Assembly: GCA_023393455.1 (NCBI GenBank)
Contig: JAEWLJ010000017.1
Coordinates: 62,001 to 126,000, forward strand
Reading direction: 5' to 3'
Source of the DNA: Methanobacteriota archaeon
GTDB taxonomy: Archaea; Halobacteriota; Methanomicrobia; Methanomicrobiales; Methanoculleaceae
DNA: 64,000 bases
Shown: piece after piece, positions 17,367 through 25,754 of the stretch
How positions within the stretch are numbered: the stretch's first letter is position 1
Layout: each line of letters starts with the position of its first letter
The notes under the pieces: model-generated
What the model was told of the DNA's origin: nothing
What the model saw: only the letters and a program-made list of their open reading frames with translations
The model's database searches: none
Translations under genes and position numbers: made by a program

Positions 17367-18566
17367 TCACTCCAGGTACCAGACGATCGACTCAAGATCC
17401 CGGTACCCGACCAGGTGCCCTGCCGCCCGATGCTGCGGCTGGTCGCCCCCGTAGACCACGAACGAGCGATCCGGGGAGTTGCCGGAGAGCCCGTTCCAGT
17501 AGGTGATCTCATTGAAGAAGTCGGAACTTGCCGTTCGGGCTGATTTGATCTCGACCGGAATGGGGTCCCACCCCTGGTACTCGATGATGCAGTCGATTTC
17601 GTGGCCGAGTTTGTCCCGCCAGAAGTAGAGGTTGGACTCTTTACCCCGGTTGAAGCGGAACTTCAGGAACTCCGTTATGATGAGCGATTCAAAGAGCCCC
17701 CCTTTCAGGGGGTGGTAAACAAGGTCGTCGGCGCTCTGGACCCCGGCCAGGTGTGCAGCAAGGCCGGGGTCCGTGAAGTAGAGTTTGGGCATCTTGATAA
17801 GCCGTTTGTTGAAGTTCTTGTGGTGGGGCCTGACCTGGACGATCAGCATCGCTGTCTCCAGGAGGGATAGCCATTCTTTCGCCGTGTTATGGGTGATGCC
17901 GCAGTCATGGGCGAGGGACGAGTAGTTCACCACCTGGCCTGAACGGTAAGCGCACATCTTCATGAACGTCTGGAACGCCGAAAGGTTCTGCACCTGCTTG
18001 AGGAGGCGGAGATCGCGCTCGATGTAGGTCTGGATATACGACGAATAGAAGTCCGCCGGGTGAATGGCGCTGCTGTATGGGCGGGGGAAGAGGCCGGCGT
18101 AGAGGAGGTCCTCGTAGCGTTCGATCGTGATCCCAGCACGGGCAAGTTCCCCCATCGAGAGGGGGAGGAGTTTGACGATACCGACCCGGCCGGCGAGCGA
18201 CTGAGATATCCGCTCCATCATCAGGAAGTTCTGCGACCCGGTGAGAATGAACCGTCCCGGCCTCTGATTCGCATCGAGGACACCCTGGAGGTACGAGAAG
18301 AGCTCCGGGACCCTCTGTACCTCGTCGAGGACCGCCCCGGTCTTCTCGTACTGTGCGAGAAAACTGCGGGGGTCCTCCTCTGCGAAGGCGCGGGTATCGG
18401 GGTCTTCGAGCAAGACGTAGGGCAACTGCGGGAATATCGACCGGACGAGCGTCGTCTTTCCTGACTGGCGGGGGCCGACGACGGCGACTGCCGGGAAGCC
18501 GAGAGCGAGCGAGCGGATCTGTGCCTCTGCATCCCGCCGGATCATCCCCTGCATCCTCATGGACAT
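17367..18566 (-). CDS. AAA-type ATPase with C-terminal DUF4143 nuclease-like domain
   Basis: A 399-residue protein of the widespread archaeal AAA_14/DUF4143 family. Walker A is GPRQSGKT (31-38), Walker B is AVLDEVQR (78-85), and sensor 1 is LTGSQN (108-113). The C-terminal half contains HEIDCIIEYQG and PIPVEIKSA, the restriction-endonuclease-like core of DUF4143. The cellular role of the family is unclear; it occurs in variable copy number in mobile or defence-like settings. The start codon lies within a perfect 12-base palindrome. Further ATGs follow at 18560, 18554 and 18545, so the exact start is uncertain. Confidence 0.88.
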   Translation of the reverse strand: MSMRMQGMIRRDAEAQIRSLALGFPAVAVVGPRQSGKTTLVRSIFPQLPYVLLEDPDTRAFAEEDPRSFLAQYEKTGAVLDEVQRVPELFSYLQGVLDANQRPGRFILTGSQNFLMMERISQSLAGRVGIVKLLPLSMGELARAGITIERYEDLLYAGLFPRPYSSAIHPADFYSSYIQTYIERDLRLLKQVQNLSAFQTFMKMCAYRSGQVVNYSSLAHDCGITHNTAKEWLSLLETAMLIVQVRPHHKNFNKRLIKMPKLYFTDPGLAAHLAGVQSADDLVYHPLKGGLFESLIITEFLKFRFNRGKESNLYFWRDKLGHEIDCIIEYQGWDPIPVEIKSARTASSDFFNEITYWNGLSGNSPDRSFVVYGGDQPQHRAAGHLVGYRDLESIVWYLE

Positions 18567-18590
18567 ATTGTAAATAACATTTACAATATG
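18564..18590. promoter_or_regulatory. Perfect 12-bp inverted repeat over the ATPase start codon
   Basis: The sequence catattgtaaat-aac-atttacaatatg is a perfect 12-base inverted repeat with a 3-base spacer, in an otherwise GC-rich region. It covers the first ATG of the ATPase gene. Position and symmetry fit a dimeric repressor operator, possibly autoregulatory; it could also form an mRNA hairpin hiding the start. Confidence 0.6.
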
Positions 18591-18919
18591 CCCACATAAA
18601 TATTCCTGCGGAGCCGACGAGGAGCGCCACCCGGGTGGATGAGCATACGCCCTAATAACCGTGTCTGGCCTTGGCGTTCAATGCCGGTGCTCTTAGTTCC
18701 CGCAACCGCCCCATCCTCTGGCCAGGGAAGGAGTGCTGTTCTTTTGACCATCACGGGGTCAGGGCCGGCATCCGGAGCGCTCAATGAAACCTGCCAGTCT
18801 GCCGGGCAAGATTTTGCTGAAACTGAGGGGCTTGTTCGGAAAGTAGCGACCATATTTGCTAATCCCTTTCCGACGCTCCGCAGGTCTGAGCATTCCTCTT
18901 AACCCTGAATACAACCTTT
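18567..18919. other. Intergenic region after the surface regulator
   Basis: About 350 bases between the ATPase promoter and the 3' end of the double winged-helix gene. Apart from the palindrome at its left edge I see no gene or RNA. Confidence 0.4.
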
Positions 18920-19723
18920 TCATCCACCGATCCCGGCACCCGCTCCTTCACGCCCCTCGGTGTCCCGGCAATCCCCGGACTTCGCCGTCCCGCTGCCCAC
19001 CTGCTCCCCGACGACCGCCACCGCCTCATCGGAGAGGAAATACCGGACCTCCCCTCCCGTCCCCTCCCGGCTCACGACCCCGTCGCCTGAGAGGCGCCGC
19101 AGGTGCCACGAGACCGACGAGGCGGTGATCCCGAGCCGTTCGGCAAGTTCATGCCGCGACGCCCCCGGTTCCTCCAGCAGCGTGAAAAGGATCTCCCGGG
19201 TGTTCGGGTTTTTGAGGTGGATGAACACCTTTGCTTCGAGGGGGGAGTATCTCTGCCGGTTCTCGAAGTATCCCGTCTGCCCGCCGACGGCGGCGGCGGC
19301 GACCATCCCGAACTCCTGCAGTTTCCCGAGGTGGTACCGCAGGGTTCCCCGGTTTATCCCGAGGTCTTCGGCGAGAGTCCCGAGGCGGATGCCCGGGTGA
19401 GCGCGGATGTGGTCGTAGATCGCCGTCCGGGTCTCGTGTTCGAGCGCGGCGCGTTTTGCAATCCGGCGGTAGCCGAAGAAGAGCCAGACGTTCAGGAGAA
19501 CGAGGACATTCGCGACGACCAGGAGTTCGGGGGATGTCCCGATGAGCATACCGGTTATCAGGACCTGGGGCGGAACCTGCCACCACTCGATGGGCGTCAG
19601 ATCCTGTGGCGGGCCGTCGGGTACGTAGTTGCCGGCAGGGCTGACCGTGTACCCGGCGGCTGCAGAGGCGGGGAGAGCGGCCATGAGAACGATCAGGAGT
19701 AGAATAGCCGCCCGGCGTCGCAT
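18920..19723 (-). CDS. Membrane-anchored double winged-helix transcriptional regulator
   Basis: A 267-residue protein with a signal/anchor peptide (residues 1-22), a short extracytoplasmic loop, and a second membrane segment (about 55-82), then two cytoplasmic winged helices. The first (about 95-160) includes LGTLAEDLGINRGTLRYHLG and the second (about 165-235) includes ASRHELAERLGITASSVSWH. A Gly-rich tail follows. This layout is common in Methanomicrobiales and suggests a regulator that senses the cell surface. It is divergently placed 138 bases from the surface-protein cluster at 19862, its likely target. Confidence 0.83.
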   Translation of the reverse strand: MRRRAAILLLIVLMAALPASAAAGYTVSPAGNYVPDGPPQDLTPIEWWQVPPQVLITGMLIGTSPELLVVANVLVLLNVWLFFGYRRIAKRAALEHETRTAIYDHIRAHPGIRLGTLAEDLGINRGTLRYHLGKLQEFGMVAAAAVGGQTGYFENRQRYSPLEAKVFIHLKNPNTREILFTLLEEPGASRHELAERLGITASSVSWHLRRLSGDGVVSREGTGGEVRYFLSDEAVAVVGEQVGSGTAKSGDCRDTEGREGAGAGIGG

Positions 19724-19821
19724 GCTTCAGAGATTGGGGTAAGGAACCATTATGTTTGTGCTTTTTCGGCGACCCTCATTGCCGGGTTTCAGAGAAACCG
19801 GGGCTTGTGAATAGACGGCCT

Positions 19822-19840
19822 GCACAGAAACCGTATATAT
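19822..19840 (+). promoter_or_regulatory. BRE/TATA promoter of the surface cluster, leaderless start
   Basis: The sequence gcacagaaaccgtatatatt combines a BRE-like cagaaa with a TATA box (19834-19840). The TATA centre is about 25 bases before the ATG at 19862, the spacing expected for a leaderless transcript. The same gcacagaaa-TATA arrangement recurs before the genes at 22196 and 23593. Confidence 0.65.
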
Positions 19841-19861
19841 TCCCGCGTCCCAGAACTCACT

Positions 19862-21436
19862 ATGATGGAGGAGCAACCCCCTGTAACGCGCCGCATCGCC
19901 GCCGTCTCGATCGGCATCGGGTTCCTTGCCGGGGCGGCCGTCCTCGGGGTGGTGGGAGCGCTCACGCGGTACTGGAGCGCCCCGTCCGCCTACAACCAGG
20001 CTCTCCTGGGGGTGGGGATCACCCAGACGTTCGTCTCGATCCTGCTGGTGCTCTTCTTCGCCGGACTCCTCCCGGCGTACATGAACGGCACCGCCTCGCG
20101 ACGCACCCGGCTCCTCTCCGCCCTCCTTGCCGGTGCGGTCGCCGGAATCGCCGCCCGGACGCTCCTCTTCGCGGGCAACCCCACCTACCTCGTCCAGTCG
20201 CTCGTCGCGGCCCCGGGGCAGGTTCTCCTCCTCGTCGGCGGCGCGACGCTGGTTGCCGGGCTCGGGGGGCTGGTCGCGTCGTTCCTCGACCCGGAGCGGC
20301 CGTACCGCGACCTTCTCCCGCTCGCGGCGGTCGCCGTCGCGTTCATCGCTGTCCTGCCGCTCCTCGCGACGGCCGGTATCGCCGTGGGCGTCATCCCTCC
20401 GGCACCCTACTCGGGCGGCGAGCCCGCGCCGGAGACCGATATTCTGGTCGTCAAGGTCTCCGCCACAGGCGATATCAAGTGGGAGGCGCGGGTTGATATC
20501 GACGCCTACGACCGGCCCGACGTCCTCGCTGAACTCCCGGGCGGCTACGCTCTCGCGGTCACGGATTACGGCCGGGGGGGGAGCACGGCGCATATCCTCA
20601 CCTACACTAAAGACGGGGACGCCCTCGGCCGGGTGATCGCCGAAGCCGGATATGGGCGCGTGACCGCGCTCGTCCCGGCGCCCGGCGGCGGGTTCCTGGT
20701 AGCCACGGAGACCCCCGGGATTGTCCGCGTCGGTGCCGGGGGCGAGGCGGTCTGGGAGCGATCGTTCGTCGAAGACGATCAGGGGATGGTGCCCGTCTCC
20801 CTCCTCGCTCAGGACGGTCGCTACGTCGCGGCGTGGGAGGATAAGGTCGCCTGCTTCAGCGAGAACGGCACCCGGCTCTGGCAGACCTCGCTCGATTCCG
20901 CGGGCGGTATCGAGTACCACCCGATCTACCCGGCCCCTGAGGGCGGCGTTCTCGTCGTTGCAGAGGGGCAGCACGTCTTCTCCGGGGATCACTTCGAGAC
21001 TTACCTGGAGGCCGTCCGCCTGGACGGGAACGGTACCGTCCTCTGGAAGCGGGACTTCGGAAGCGACGGGCTCGACGAACTCCTGGGTGTCCGGGAGACG
21101 GCGCCGGGACGGTTCGCGGTTTTCTACCGGTCGACGACCTTCCCCGAGAACTTCTGGGGCGGTGTCGAACGGGCCAACCACGGCTACCTCTTTACGCTCG
21201 ACGAGAACGGAGAGGTGATGGATTACAGAACCGCCGCCGAAGCCGGCGGTGCCGTGGTCGCATCGCCGAGCGGTTCCCTCTCGGCCACCGCTGCCGATGG
21301 GGGCTCCACACTCGTCGGCAGGGACGTTACGGGCAGCGAGATCTGGCGGCAGGAGCAGCCGATCGACCTCTACTCGTTCCGGGGCATCGGCACGGCGGAC
21401 GGCGGCTACCTCATCGCCGGGAGCACGAACGCATGA
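19862..21436 (+). CDS. Membrane protein with extracellular PQQ-like beta-propeller
   Basis: A 524-residue protein. About five hydrophobic segments occupy residues 10-180 and the rest forms beta-propeller blades with repeats such as WEARVDIDAYDRPDVLAELPGG, WERSFVEDDQ and WQTSLDSAGGIEY. The blades resemble PQQ-like repeats, but no cofactor residues can be assigned. Its C-terminal ATGA overlaps the start of the next gene. It shares the propeller style with the protein at 23593. A surface binding or sensing role is inference. Confidence 0.75.
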   Translation: MMEEQPPVTRRIAAVSIGIGFLAGAAVLGVVGALTRYWSAPSAYNQALLGVGITQTFVSILLVLFFAGLLPAYMNGTASRRTRLLSALLAGAVAGIAARTLLFAGNPTYLVQSLVAAPGQVLLLVGGATLVAGLGGLVASFLDPERPYRDLLPLAAVAVAFIAVLPLLATAGIAVGVIPPAPYSGGEPAPETDILVVKVSATGDIKWEARVDIDAYDRPDVLAELPGGYALAVTDYGRGGSTAHILTYTKDGDALGRVIAEAGYGRVTALVPAPGGGFLVATETPGIVRVGAGGEAVWERSFVEDDQGMVPVSLLAQDGRYVAAWEDKVACFSENGTRLWQTSLDSAGGIEYHPIYPAPEGGVLVVAEGQHVFSGDHFETYLEAVRLDGNGTVLWKRDFGSDGLDELLGVRETAPGRFAVFYRSTTFPENFWGGVERANHGYLFTLDENGEVMDYRTAAEAGGAVVASPSGSLSATAADGGSTLVGRDVTGSEIWRQEQPIDLYSFRGIGTADGGYLIAGSTNA

Positions 21437-22158
21437 GAGACCGGTGGCTTATGCTCGGCATCGTTATCGTAGTGGCGTTCGTCCTCTGGCGTGCCTCCTA
21501 CGTCCCGCCCGGCTACGAGACGATCAAGTACGAGACCGTCCCCGTCCTCCCGGCGGAACAGCATAACCCCCCGTTCCTCGAGATCTGGGAGGCGATGGAA
21601 GAGCAGATCCCGTTCGACAACCGGACGGCGAAGTCGTCGCTGCTTGTCATGGATTTCGATGCGAACGGCTCGTTCACCTATATCCAGTTCGGTTTCTTTG
21701 CCGATATGGAGGATGAACCCTGGGTCCACTCCGCCTTTGTCCTTCAGAACGGGAGCGCCTACCTCTCGTCCCAGCGGCTCGATTACCGCCCTCCCCATGC
21801 CCACCCGCTCGGAACCCTCGCCGCTGCCGACGACATCCCGTTCGACGAGATCTCCTACGACAAAGGGGGAACGAGTCTGAAGATCTTCTACCACGAGCAG
21901 AACCGGACCTACGACGACACCTATGGAAACATCTACGCCGTCGAGAACGGCACGCTCCGCCCGCTGAAGTTCATCTCCTTTGCCACCACGGAGGTCTGGA
22001 ACACCATCGAGATCTACCCTCTTGACCCGCCGGACGAAAACCGGACGCCGACCGCCATCGACGAGGACCCCCGGGCGCTGGTCGTCTTTCCTCCGCGGGA
22101 GATCGCCCTGGCGGAGAGGGTTGTGTACGCGGAGACGGTCGGCACAGAAAGGGTATAA
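21433..22158 (+). CDS. Single-pass membrane protein of unknown function
   Basis: A 241-residue protein with one N-terminal membrane segment (LMLGIVIVVAFVLW, about 6-19) and a long extracytoplasmic domain with several N-glycosylation-type sequons (NRT, NGS, NGT). I recognise no family. It starts in the ATGA overlap with the propeller gene and ends with GTERV just where the next promoter begins, so the TATA box overlaps the stop codon. Confidence 0.72.
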   Translation: MRDRWLMLGIVIVVAFVLWRASYVPPGYETIKYETVPVLPAEQHNPPFLEIWEAMEEQIPFDNRTAKSSLLVMDFDANGSFTYIQFGFFADMEDEPWVHSAFVLQNGSAYLSSQRLDYRPPHAHPLGTLAAADDIPFDEISYDKGGTSLKIFYHEQNRTYDDTYGNIYAVENGTLRPLKFISFATTEVWNTIEIYPLDPPDENRTPTAIDEDPRALVVFPPREIALAERVVYAETVGTERV

Positions 22159-22159
22159 A
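22142..22159 (+). promoter_or_regulatory. Second copy of the gcacagaaa-TATA promoter
   Basis: The sequence gcacagaaagggtataaa overlaps the stop codon of the upstream gene. The TATA box (22154-22159) is about 40 bases before the ATG at 22196, leaving a short leader with the aaggag ribosome-binding site. Confidence 0.6.
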
Positions 22160-22195
22160 CGATCCCTTCCAATCGCTCTTTCAAGGAGCCGGGCA

Positions 22196-22945
22196 ATGAG
22201 ACGAACCCTTCTGACGATCTTTAGTATTCTCATGCTGTTTTCTGCGGCTATAGCCCCGGCGAGCGCCGGGGGGGAAACGGTCGAGACGTCGACGTTCCTC
22301 TCCGTCACCTCCCCCAGGCAGTACGAGACGGTATGGAGCGATCTCGTCCCGCCTGAGGTCACGGTCACCGGCAGGGCCGAGGCCTCGAACGGGATACGGG
22401 ACGTCGTGGTCGAGAGCAGCGTGGGTGTGGTCTCCTGCGGGAACGCGACCAATTTCACCTGTTCCGTCCCGGTCGCGGATGGCAGCGAGACGATCACCGT
22501 GACCCTGATCGACAGCCTGGGGAAGACTACCGAGACTGCACTACGGGTCTACGTCAACGTCGAGGTCGACCCGCCGCCGCGGATCTACGTGATCGGGACG
22601 GTGAGGGACACCGACGGCCGTCCGGTCCCGGGCGCAACGGTGAAGTTCGAGTCCGCCCTCCCGCTCTTCGGCGCACCGTATCCCGTGACGACCAAAACCG
22701 CCGGCGACGGCGGCTACCTGATCGAGAACGCGTTCGGCTTCGCCCAGAACATATCGGTCGAGAGGGAGGGCTACCTTTCCCTGCACCGGGAAGTCTCCTT
22801 CGAGAACATCACCAACCGGCTCGACCTGGAACTGGAGCCGGAGCCGCCGCAGGCCCGGACCGCGCCCGGGTTCTCCGCCGGGATGGGCATCCTTGCGCTC
22901 GCGGGAGGGCTGCTCGCCGCCCATGGGGCGAGGCGGGAGAGGTGA
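22196..22945 (+). CDS. Secreted carboxypeptidase-regulatory-like domain protein with PGF-CTERM-like tail
   Basis: A 249-residue surface protein. A signal peptide (1-24, LLTIFSILMLFSAAIAPASA) is followed by an Ig-like region (30-115) and a carboxypeptidase regulatory-like beta domain (about 128-215: IGTVRDTDGRPVPGATVKF). The C-terminus TAPGFSAGMGILALAGGLLA plus Arg-rich end resembles a PGF-CTERM signal, which archaeosortase replaces with a lipid anchor. The start is supported by aaggag 8 bases upstream. Its stop overlaps the GTG of the next gene. Confidence 0.78.
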   Translation: MRRTLLTIFSILMLFSAAIAPASAGGETVETSTFLSVTSPRQYETVWSDLVPPEVTVTGRAEASNGIRDVVVESSVGVVSCGNATNFTCSVPVADGSETITVTLIDSLGKTTETALRVYVNVEVDPPPRIYVIGTVRDTDGRPVPGATVKFESALPLFGAPYPVTTKTAGDGGYLIENAFGFAQNISVEREGYLSLHREVSFENITNRLDLELEPEPPQARTAPGFSAGMGILALAGGLLAAHGARRER

Positions 22946-23487
22946 ACCGCGCATACCGGTTCGGCGCGGCTGCTCTGACAATCGTTGCGGCGGGACTGGT
23001 CTTTGCGCTCCTCTCCGCTCCGGTTCAGCTGACCGAATACGATGCCGCAGATGAAGGGGAGGTTGTCTATCTACACGACGGTAAGGAGATTTTCCCCGTA
23101 TCGGCGGTCTGTGAGCCCCTCCTCGCTCCCGACCAGACCCGGCTGGCCGTCATGCTCGGAGACCGTGCAGGGATACGGATCGAGAGCGTGGTGATCGGCG
23201 TCAGGGGCCCCGTGGACGTATACCTGGGGGATTGCGGCGTCGAGCTTCCGCCGGTCCGTTTTCAGCACGTAGACGACGGATACGGGAGCATTCTTGAGAT
23301 CCCGGATACGGGGGTTCAGGGCGACGGAGCGATGGAGATCCCGTTTCTCCTCGTCTCACGCGGGACGGAGAATCTGACAGTCGATGTCGATGCACAGCTC
23401 TCGGAGACGACCTTCCCGTGGCGCCAGTTCGTGGCCCGGCACCAGTTCGATGTCCATGGGGAGACGGACGGCACAGAAAGGATATAA
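22942..23487 (+). CDS. Small membrane-anchored surface protein, unknown family
   Basis: A 181-residue protein starting at a GTG in a GTGA overlap. One N-terminal hydrophobic segment (FGAAALTIVAAGLVFALLSA) precedes an all-beta extracytoplasmic domain with two Cys residues that could form a disulfide. No family is recognised. Its last codons (GTERI) contain the third gcacagaaa promoter copy, mirroring the end of the gene at 21433. Confidence 0.7.
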   Translation: MNRAYRFGAAALTIVAAGLVFALLSAPVQLTEYDAADEGEVVYLHDGKEIFPVSAVCEPLLAPDQTRLAVMLGDRAGIRIESVVIGVRGPVDVYLGDCGVELPPVRFQHVDDGYGSILEIPDTGVQGDGAMEIPFLLVSRGTENLTVDVDAQLSETTFPWRQFVARHQFDVHGETDGTERI

Positions 23488-23488
23488 A
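23471..23488 (+). promoter_or_regulatory. Third copy of the gcacagaaa-TATA promoter
   Basis: The sequence gcacagaaaggatataaa overlaps the stop of the preceding gene and lies about 105 bases before the ATG at 23593. It is nearly identical to the copy at 22142-22159. Confidence 0.55.
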
Positions 23489-23592
23489 GCCTTCTCCCAA
23501 ACTGCTCTCGTATAGACCTCCCGTTGCGCTCATGAGCGCCTCAGACCAACCCCCGAGAGGAACAGGCGCCCCGGGAGGCCGGAGTCGATCCG

Positions 23593-25215
23593 ATGAAATA
23601 TCTTTACGTTATTCTTCTTCTCTGCCTGCTTGTCCTCCCTGCGGCGGCGGCCGAAACCCCCCGCCCGGCCGAAAGCCCGGTGGAGGCGCCCGTCGACCGG
23701 CTTGATATCGACGACGCGGTGAAACAGGCGTCACCCTACTACTACGTCATGCTCGTCGGGACGGAAGACGAGCGGGAGAACCTGCTCGGCTACATTGACC
23801 GTTCCCCCCGCTCCGTCGAAGAGAAAGAAGCGATGAAGGAGTCCCTCCGCGAGATCTGGGAGAAATACCCGGTGGTGCGCGAGACCGAAGGCTCGGTGAC
23901 CCGGATCGCGTTCGACCCGGCGGCGGGAGAGAACCCGGTCCTGACCGACGAGGAGAACGCCCGGCTCGCCGAGATTGCCCGGGCCATGGCGGAGGCGTTT
24001 GCCACCGAGCCCACGGGCACGACGACCACCTGGTACGATCTCTCCGTCTGGCTCGTCAAGACGGATGGGCAGGGGAACGAGGCCTGGAACCGGACCTACC
24101 CCTGCGGGGATAGTGCGGACGTCGCGTCGGTGCTCCAGGCGGACGACGGGGGATACCTGATCGCCGGAAACACCGGGTTCCGCGACGCCCTGCTGCTCAG
24201 GACGGACGCCGACGGCAACGAGGTCTGGAGGAAGACCTACGGCGGGCCGGACTGGGATACTGTGCGTGCCGTGGTCGCGACCGACGACGGGCACTACGTC
24301 GTCGCCGGGAGCACCGGTTGGACGCCGGAGAAGGATATGCGTAGCGCCTGGCTCTTCAAGGTCGCGCCGGACGGGCGGGAGGTCTGGAGCCGGACGTTTC
24401 CCGGGGACGGGCTCTTCTCGACCATCGCCATGACCGTTGACGGCGGGTTCATCCTCGGCGGGAACAGAAAGACCGGAACCGACAACGCATGGCTGGTTCG
24501 GGTCGACCGCGATGGGAGAGAGGAGTGGAACCGGTCCATCGGCGGCAACGATTCCGGGATCGTGGACAGCGTCATATCGACCCCGATCGACGGCGGCTAC
24601 CTCGTCGCGGTGAGGAACCCCTGGGAAGCGGACCGTTCCAGGACCGCCGCGCCCATCCGACTGTTCAAGACCGACCCGGCGGGGGAGGTTCTCTGGACGA
24701 AGACGCTTGACGGGATGGACGGCGGCACCGGCGCGGTTCTGCTCGAAATCCCCGGAGGAGGCGCCGTCGGCTACCTCGTCGCCGGCGGGGCATTCCGGCC
24801 CGGAAGCGACCTCCCCGGCCCCTGCATCAGCATGATCGGCGGCACCGGGAATGTCGCCCGGACCGTGACGCCGGAGATCCCCAGCCTCTCGCCGGTCACG
24901 TCGGCGGTCGCGCCGTCTCCGGGGCAGTATGCCTTCACCGGGACGGTCTACGCCGGAGGGCCGCACGACGGGTGGCTGGTGCTCCTGGACCATACGGGAA
25001 ACGTCACGGCTGCCCGTTCCTTCGGCGGTGATGCGACCGACGATATCTCGGCCCTTGCGGCGACGGACGATCGCGGCTACGTCCTCGCCGGCACGACCCG
25101 GTCGTTCGGGGAGAACGGGTGGACGGCGCCCGCCCGGGCCCCGGGGTTCGGGGTGCTCGCGGCGATGGCCGCCTGCGGGATCGCGCTCCTCTGCCGCGGG
25201 GTGAGGCAGAGATGA
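23593..25215 (+). CDS. Secreted beta-propeller protein with PGF-CTERM-like tail
   Basis: A 540-residue exported protein with a signal peptide (1-20), an alpha-helical region (about 35-130) and a propeller built from repeats of about 50 residues of the form WLVKTDGQGNEAWNRTY plus GGYLIAGNTG. The C-terminus APGFGVLAAMAACGIALLC with a basic end is a PGF-CTERM-like sorting signal, so the mature protein is probably lipid-anchored by an archaeosortase encoded elsewhere. This repeat type (kelch/PQQ-like) is frequent in methanogen surface proteins. The stop overlaps the next ATG. Confidence 0.8.
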   Translation: MKYLYVILLLCLLVLPAAAAETPRPAESPVEAPVDRLDIDDAVKQASPYYYVMLVGTEDERENLLGYIDRSPRSVEEKEAMKESLREIWEKYPVVRETEGSVTRIAFDPAAGENPVLTDEENARLAEIARAMAEAFATEPTGTTTTWYDLSVWLVKTDGQGNEAWNRTYPCGDSADVASVLQADDGGYLIAGNTGFRDALLLRTDADGNEVWRKTYGGPDWDTVRAVVATDDGHYVVAGSTGWTPEKDMRSAWLFKVAPDGREVWSRTFPGDGLFSTIAMTVDGGFILGGNRKTGTDNAWLVRVDRDGREEWNRSIGGNDSGIVDSVISTPIDGGYLVAVRNPWEADRSRTAAPIRLFKTDPAGEVLWTKTLDGMDGGTGAVLLEIPGGGAVGYLVAGGAFRPGSDLPGPCISMIGGTGNVARTVTPEIPSLSPVTSAVAPSPGQYAFTGTVYAGGPHDGWLVLLDHTGNVTAARSFGGDATDDISALAATDDRGYVLAGTTRSFGENGWTAPARAPGFGVLAAMAACGIALLCRGVRQR

Positions 25216-25754
25216 AGGCCGAACCGCTCATCGCCGCGAGCGCGGTCTTCTTCTTCCTCTGGGTGGTCATGCCGGTGACGCTCGCATCCCATGGCTCCAT
25301 CGGCTCCGGGAGCGTCATATTCCTGCTCTCCGTCATCTCGCTCGCCGGGTCGGTTCAGTTCTTGCGGGCGATGTGGCGGGAGTCGCCCCGGTGGTTCTGG
25401 GCCATCCCGTTCGCAGCCGTCTGCACCGCACTTCTGCTCTGGACGGGTATCGCCGAGTGGGTTGTGCCGGATCATTCCGGGAACCCCGCCTTCCAGATGA
25501 CGTTCTTTCTCCCCCCGGCCGCGGCACTGCTCCTCTCCTCCTTCCCGGACGACTGCCGGGCGATGTTGCGGATACCGATCGGCGTCGTCGCGATCCTCGG
25601 TATCGTCTCGCTCTTCCTTGCCTCTGGTGCGTTCTTCATCCCCCCTCCCGTGCCCGCGCCAGGTCTCATGGAGTTCATCGGACCCCTGTATACCCTTCTC
25701 CTCATGCCGGTCGTCGGGCTGCTCCTCATCGTAGCGGCGGTGACCTGCCGATGA
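25212..25754 (+). CDS. Five-span integral membrane protein of unknown function
   Basis: A 180-residue protein with about five membrane segments, e.g. LIAASAVFFFLWVVMPVTLA, IFLLSVISLAGSVQFL, WAIPFAAVCTALLLWTG and a C-terminal LYTLLLMPVVGLLLIVAAV. It is linked by ATGA overlaps to both neighbours, so it is translated with the propeller protein and the lipoprotein. No family is recognised. Confidence 0.72.
   Translation: MKAEPLIAASAVFFFLWVVMPVTLASHGSIGSGSVIFLLSVISLAGSVQFLRAMWRESPRWFWAIPFAAVCTALLLWTGIAEWVVPDHSGNPAFQMTFFLPPAAALLLSSFPDDCRAMLRIPIGVVAILGIVSLFLASGAFFIPPPVPAPGLMEFIGPLYTLLLMPVVGLLLIVAAVTCR

Noticed and set aside
19727..21181. 484-codon minus-strand frame opposite the first propeller gene
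   Set aside because: Shadow frame produced by high GC3; the plus-strand protein has membrane segments and propeller repeats.
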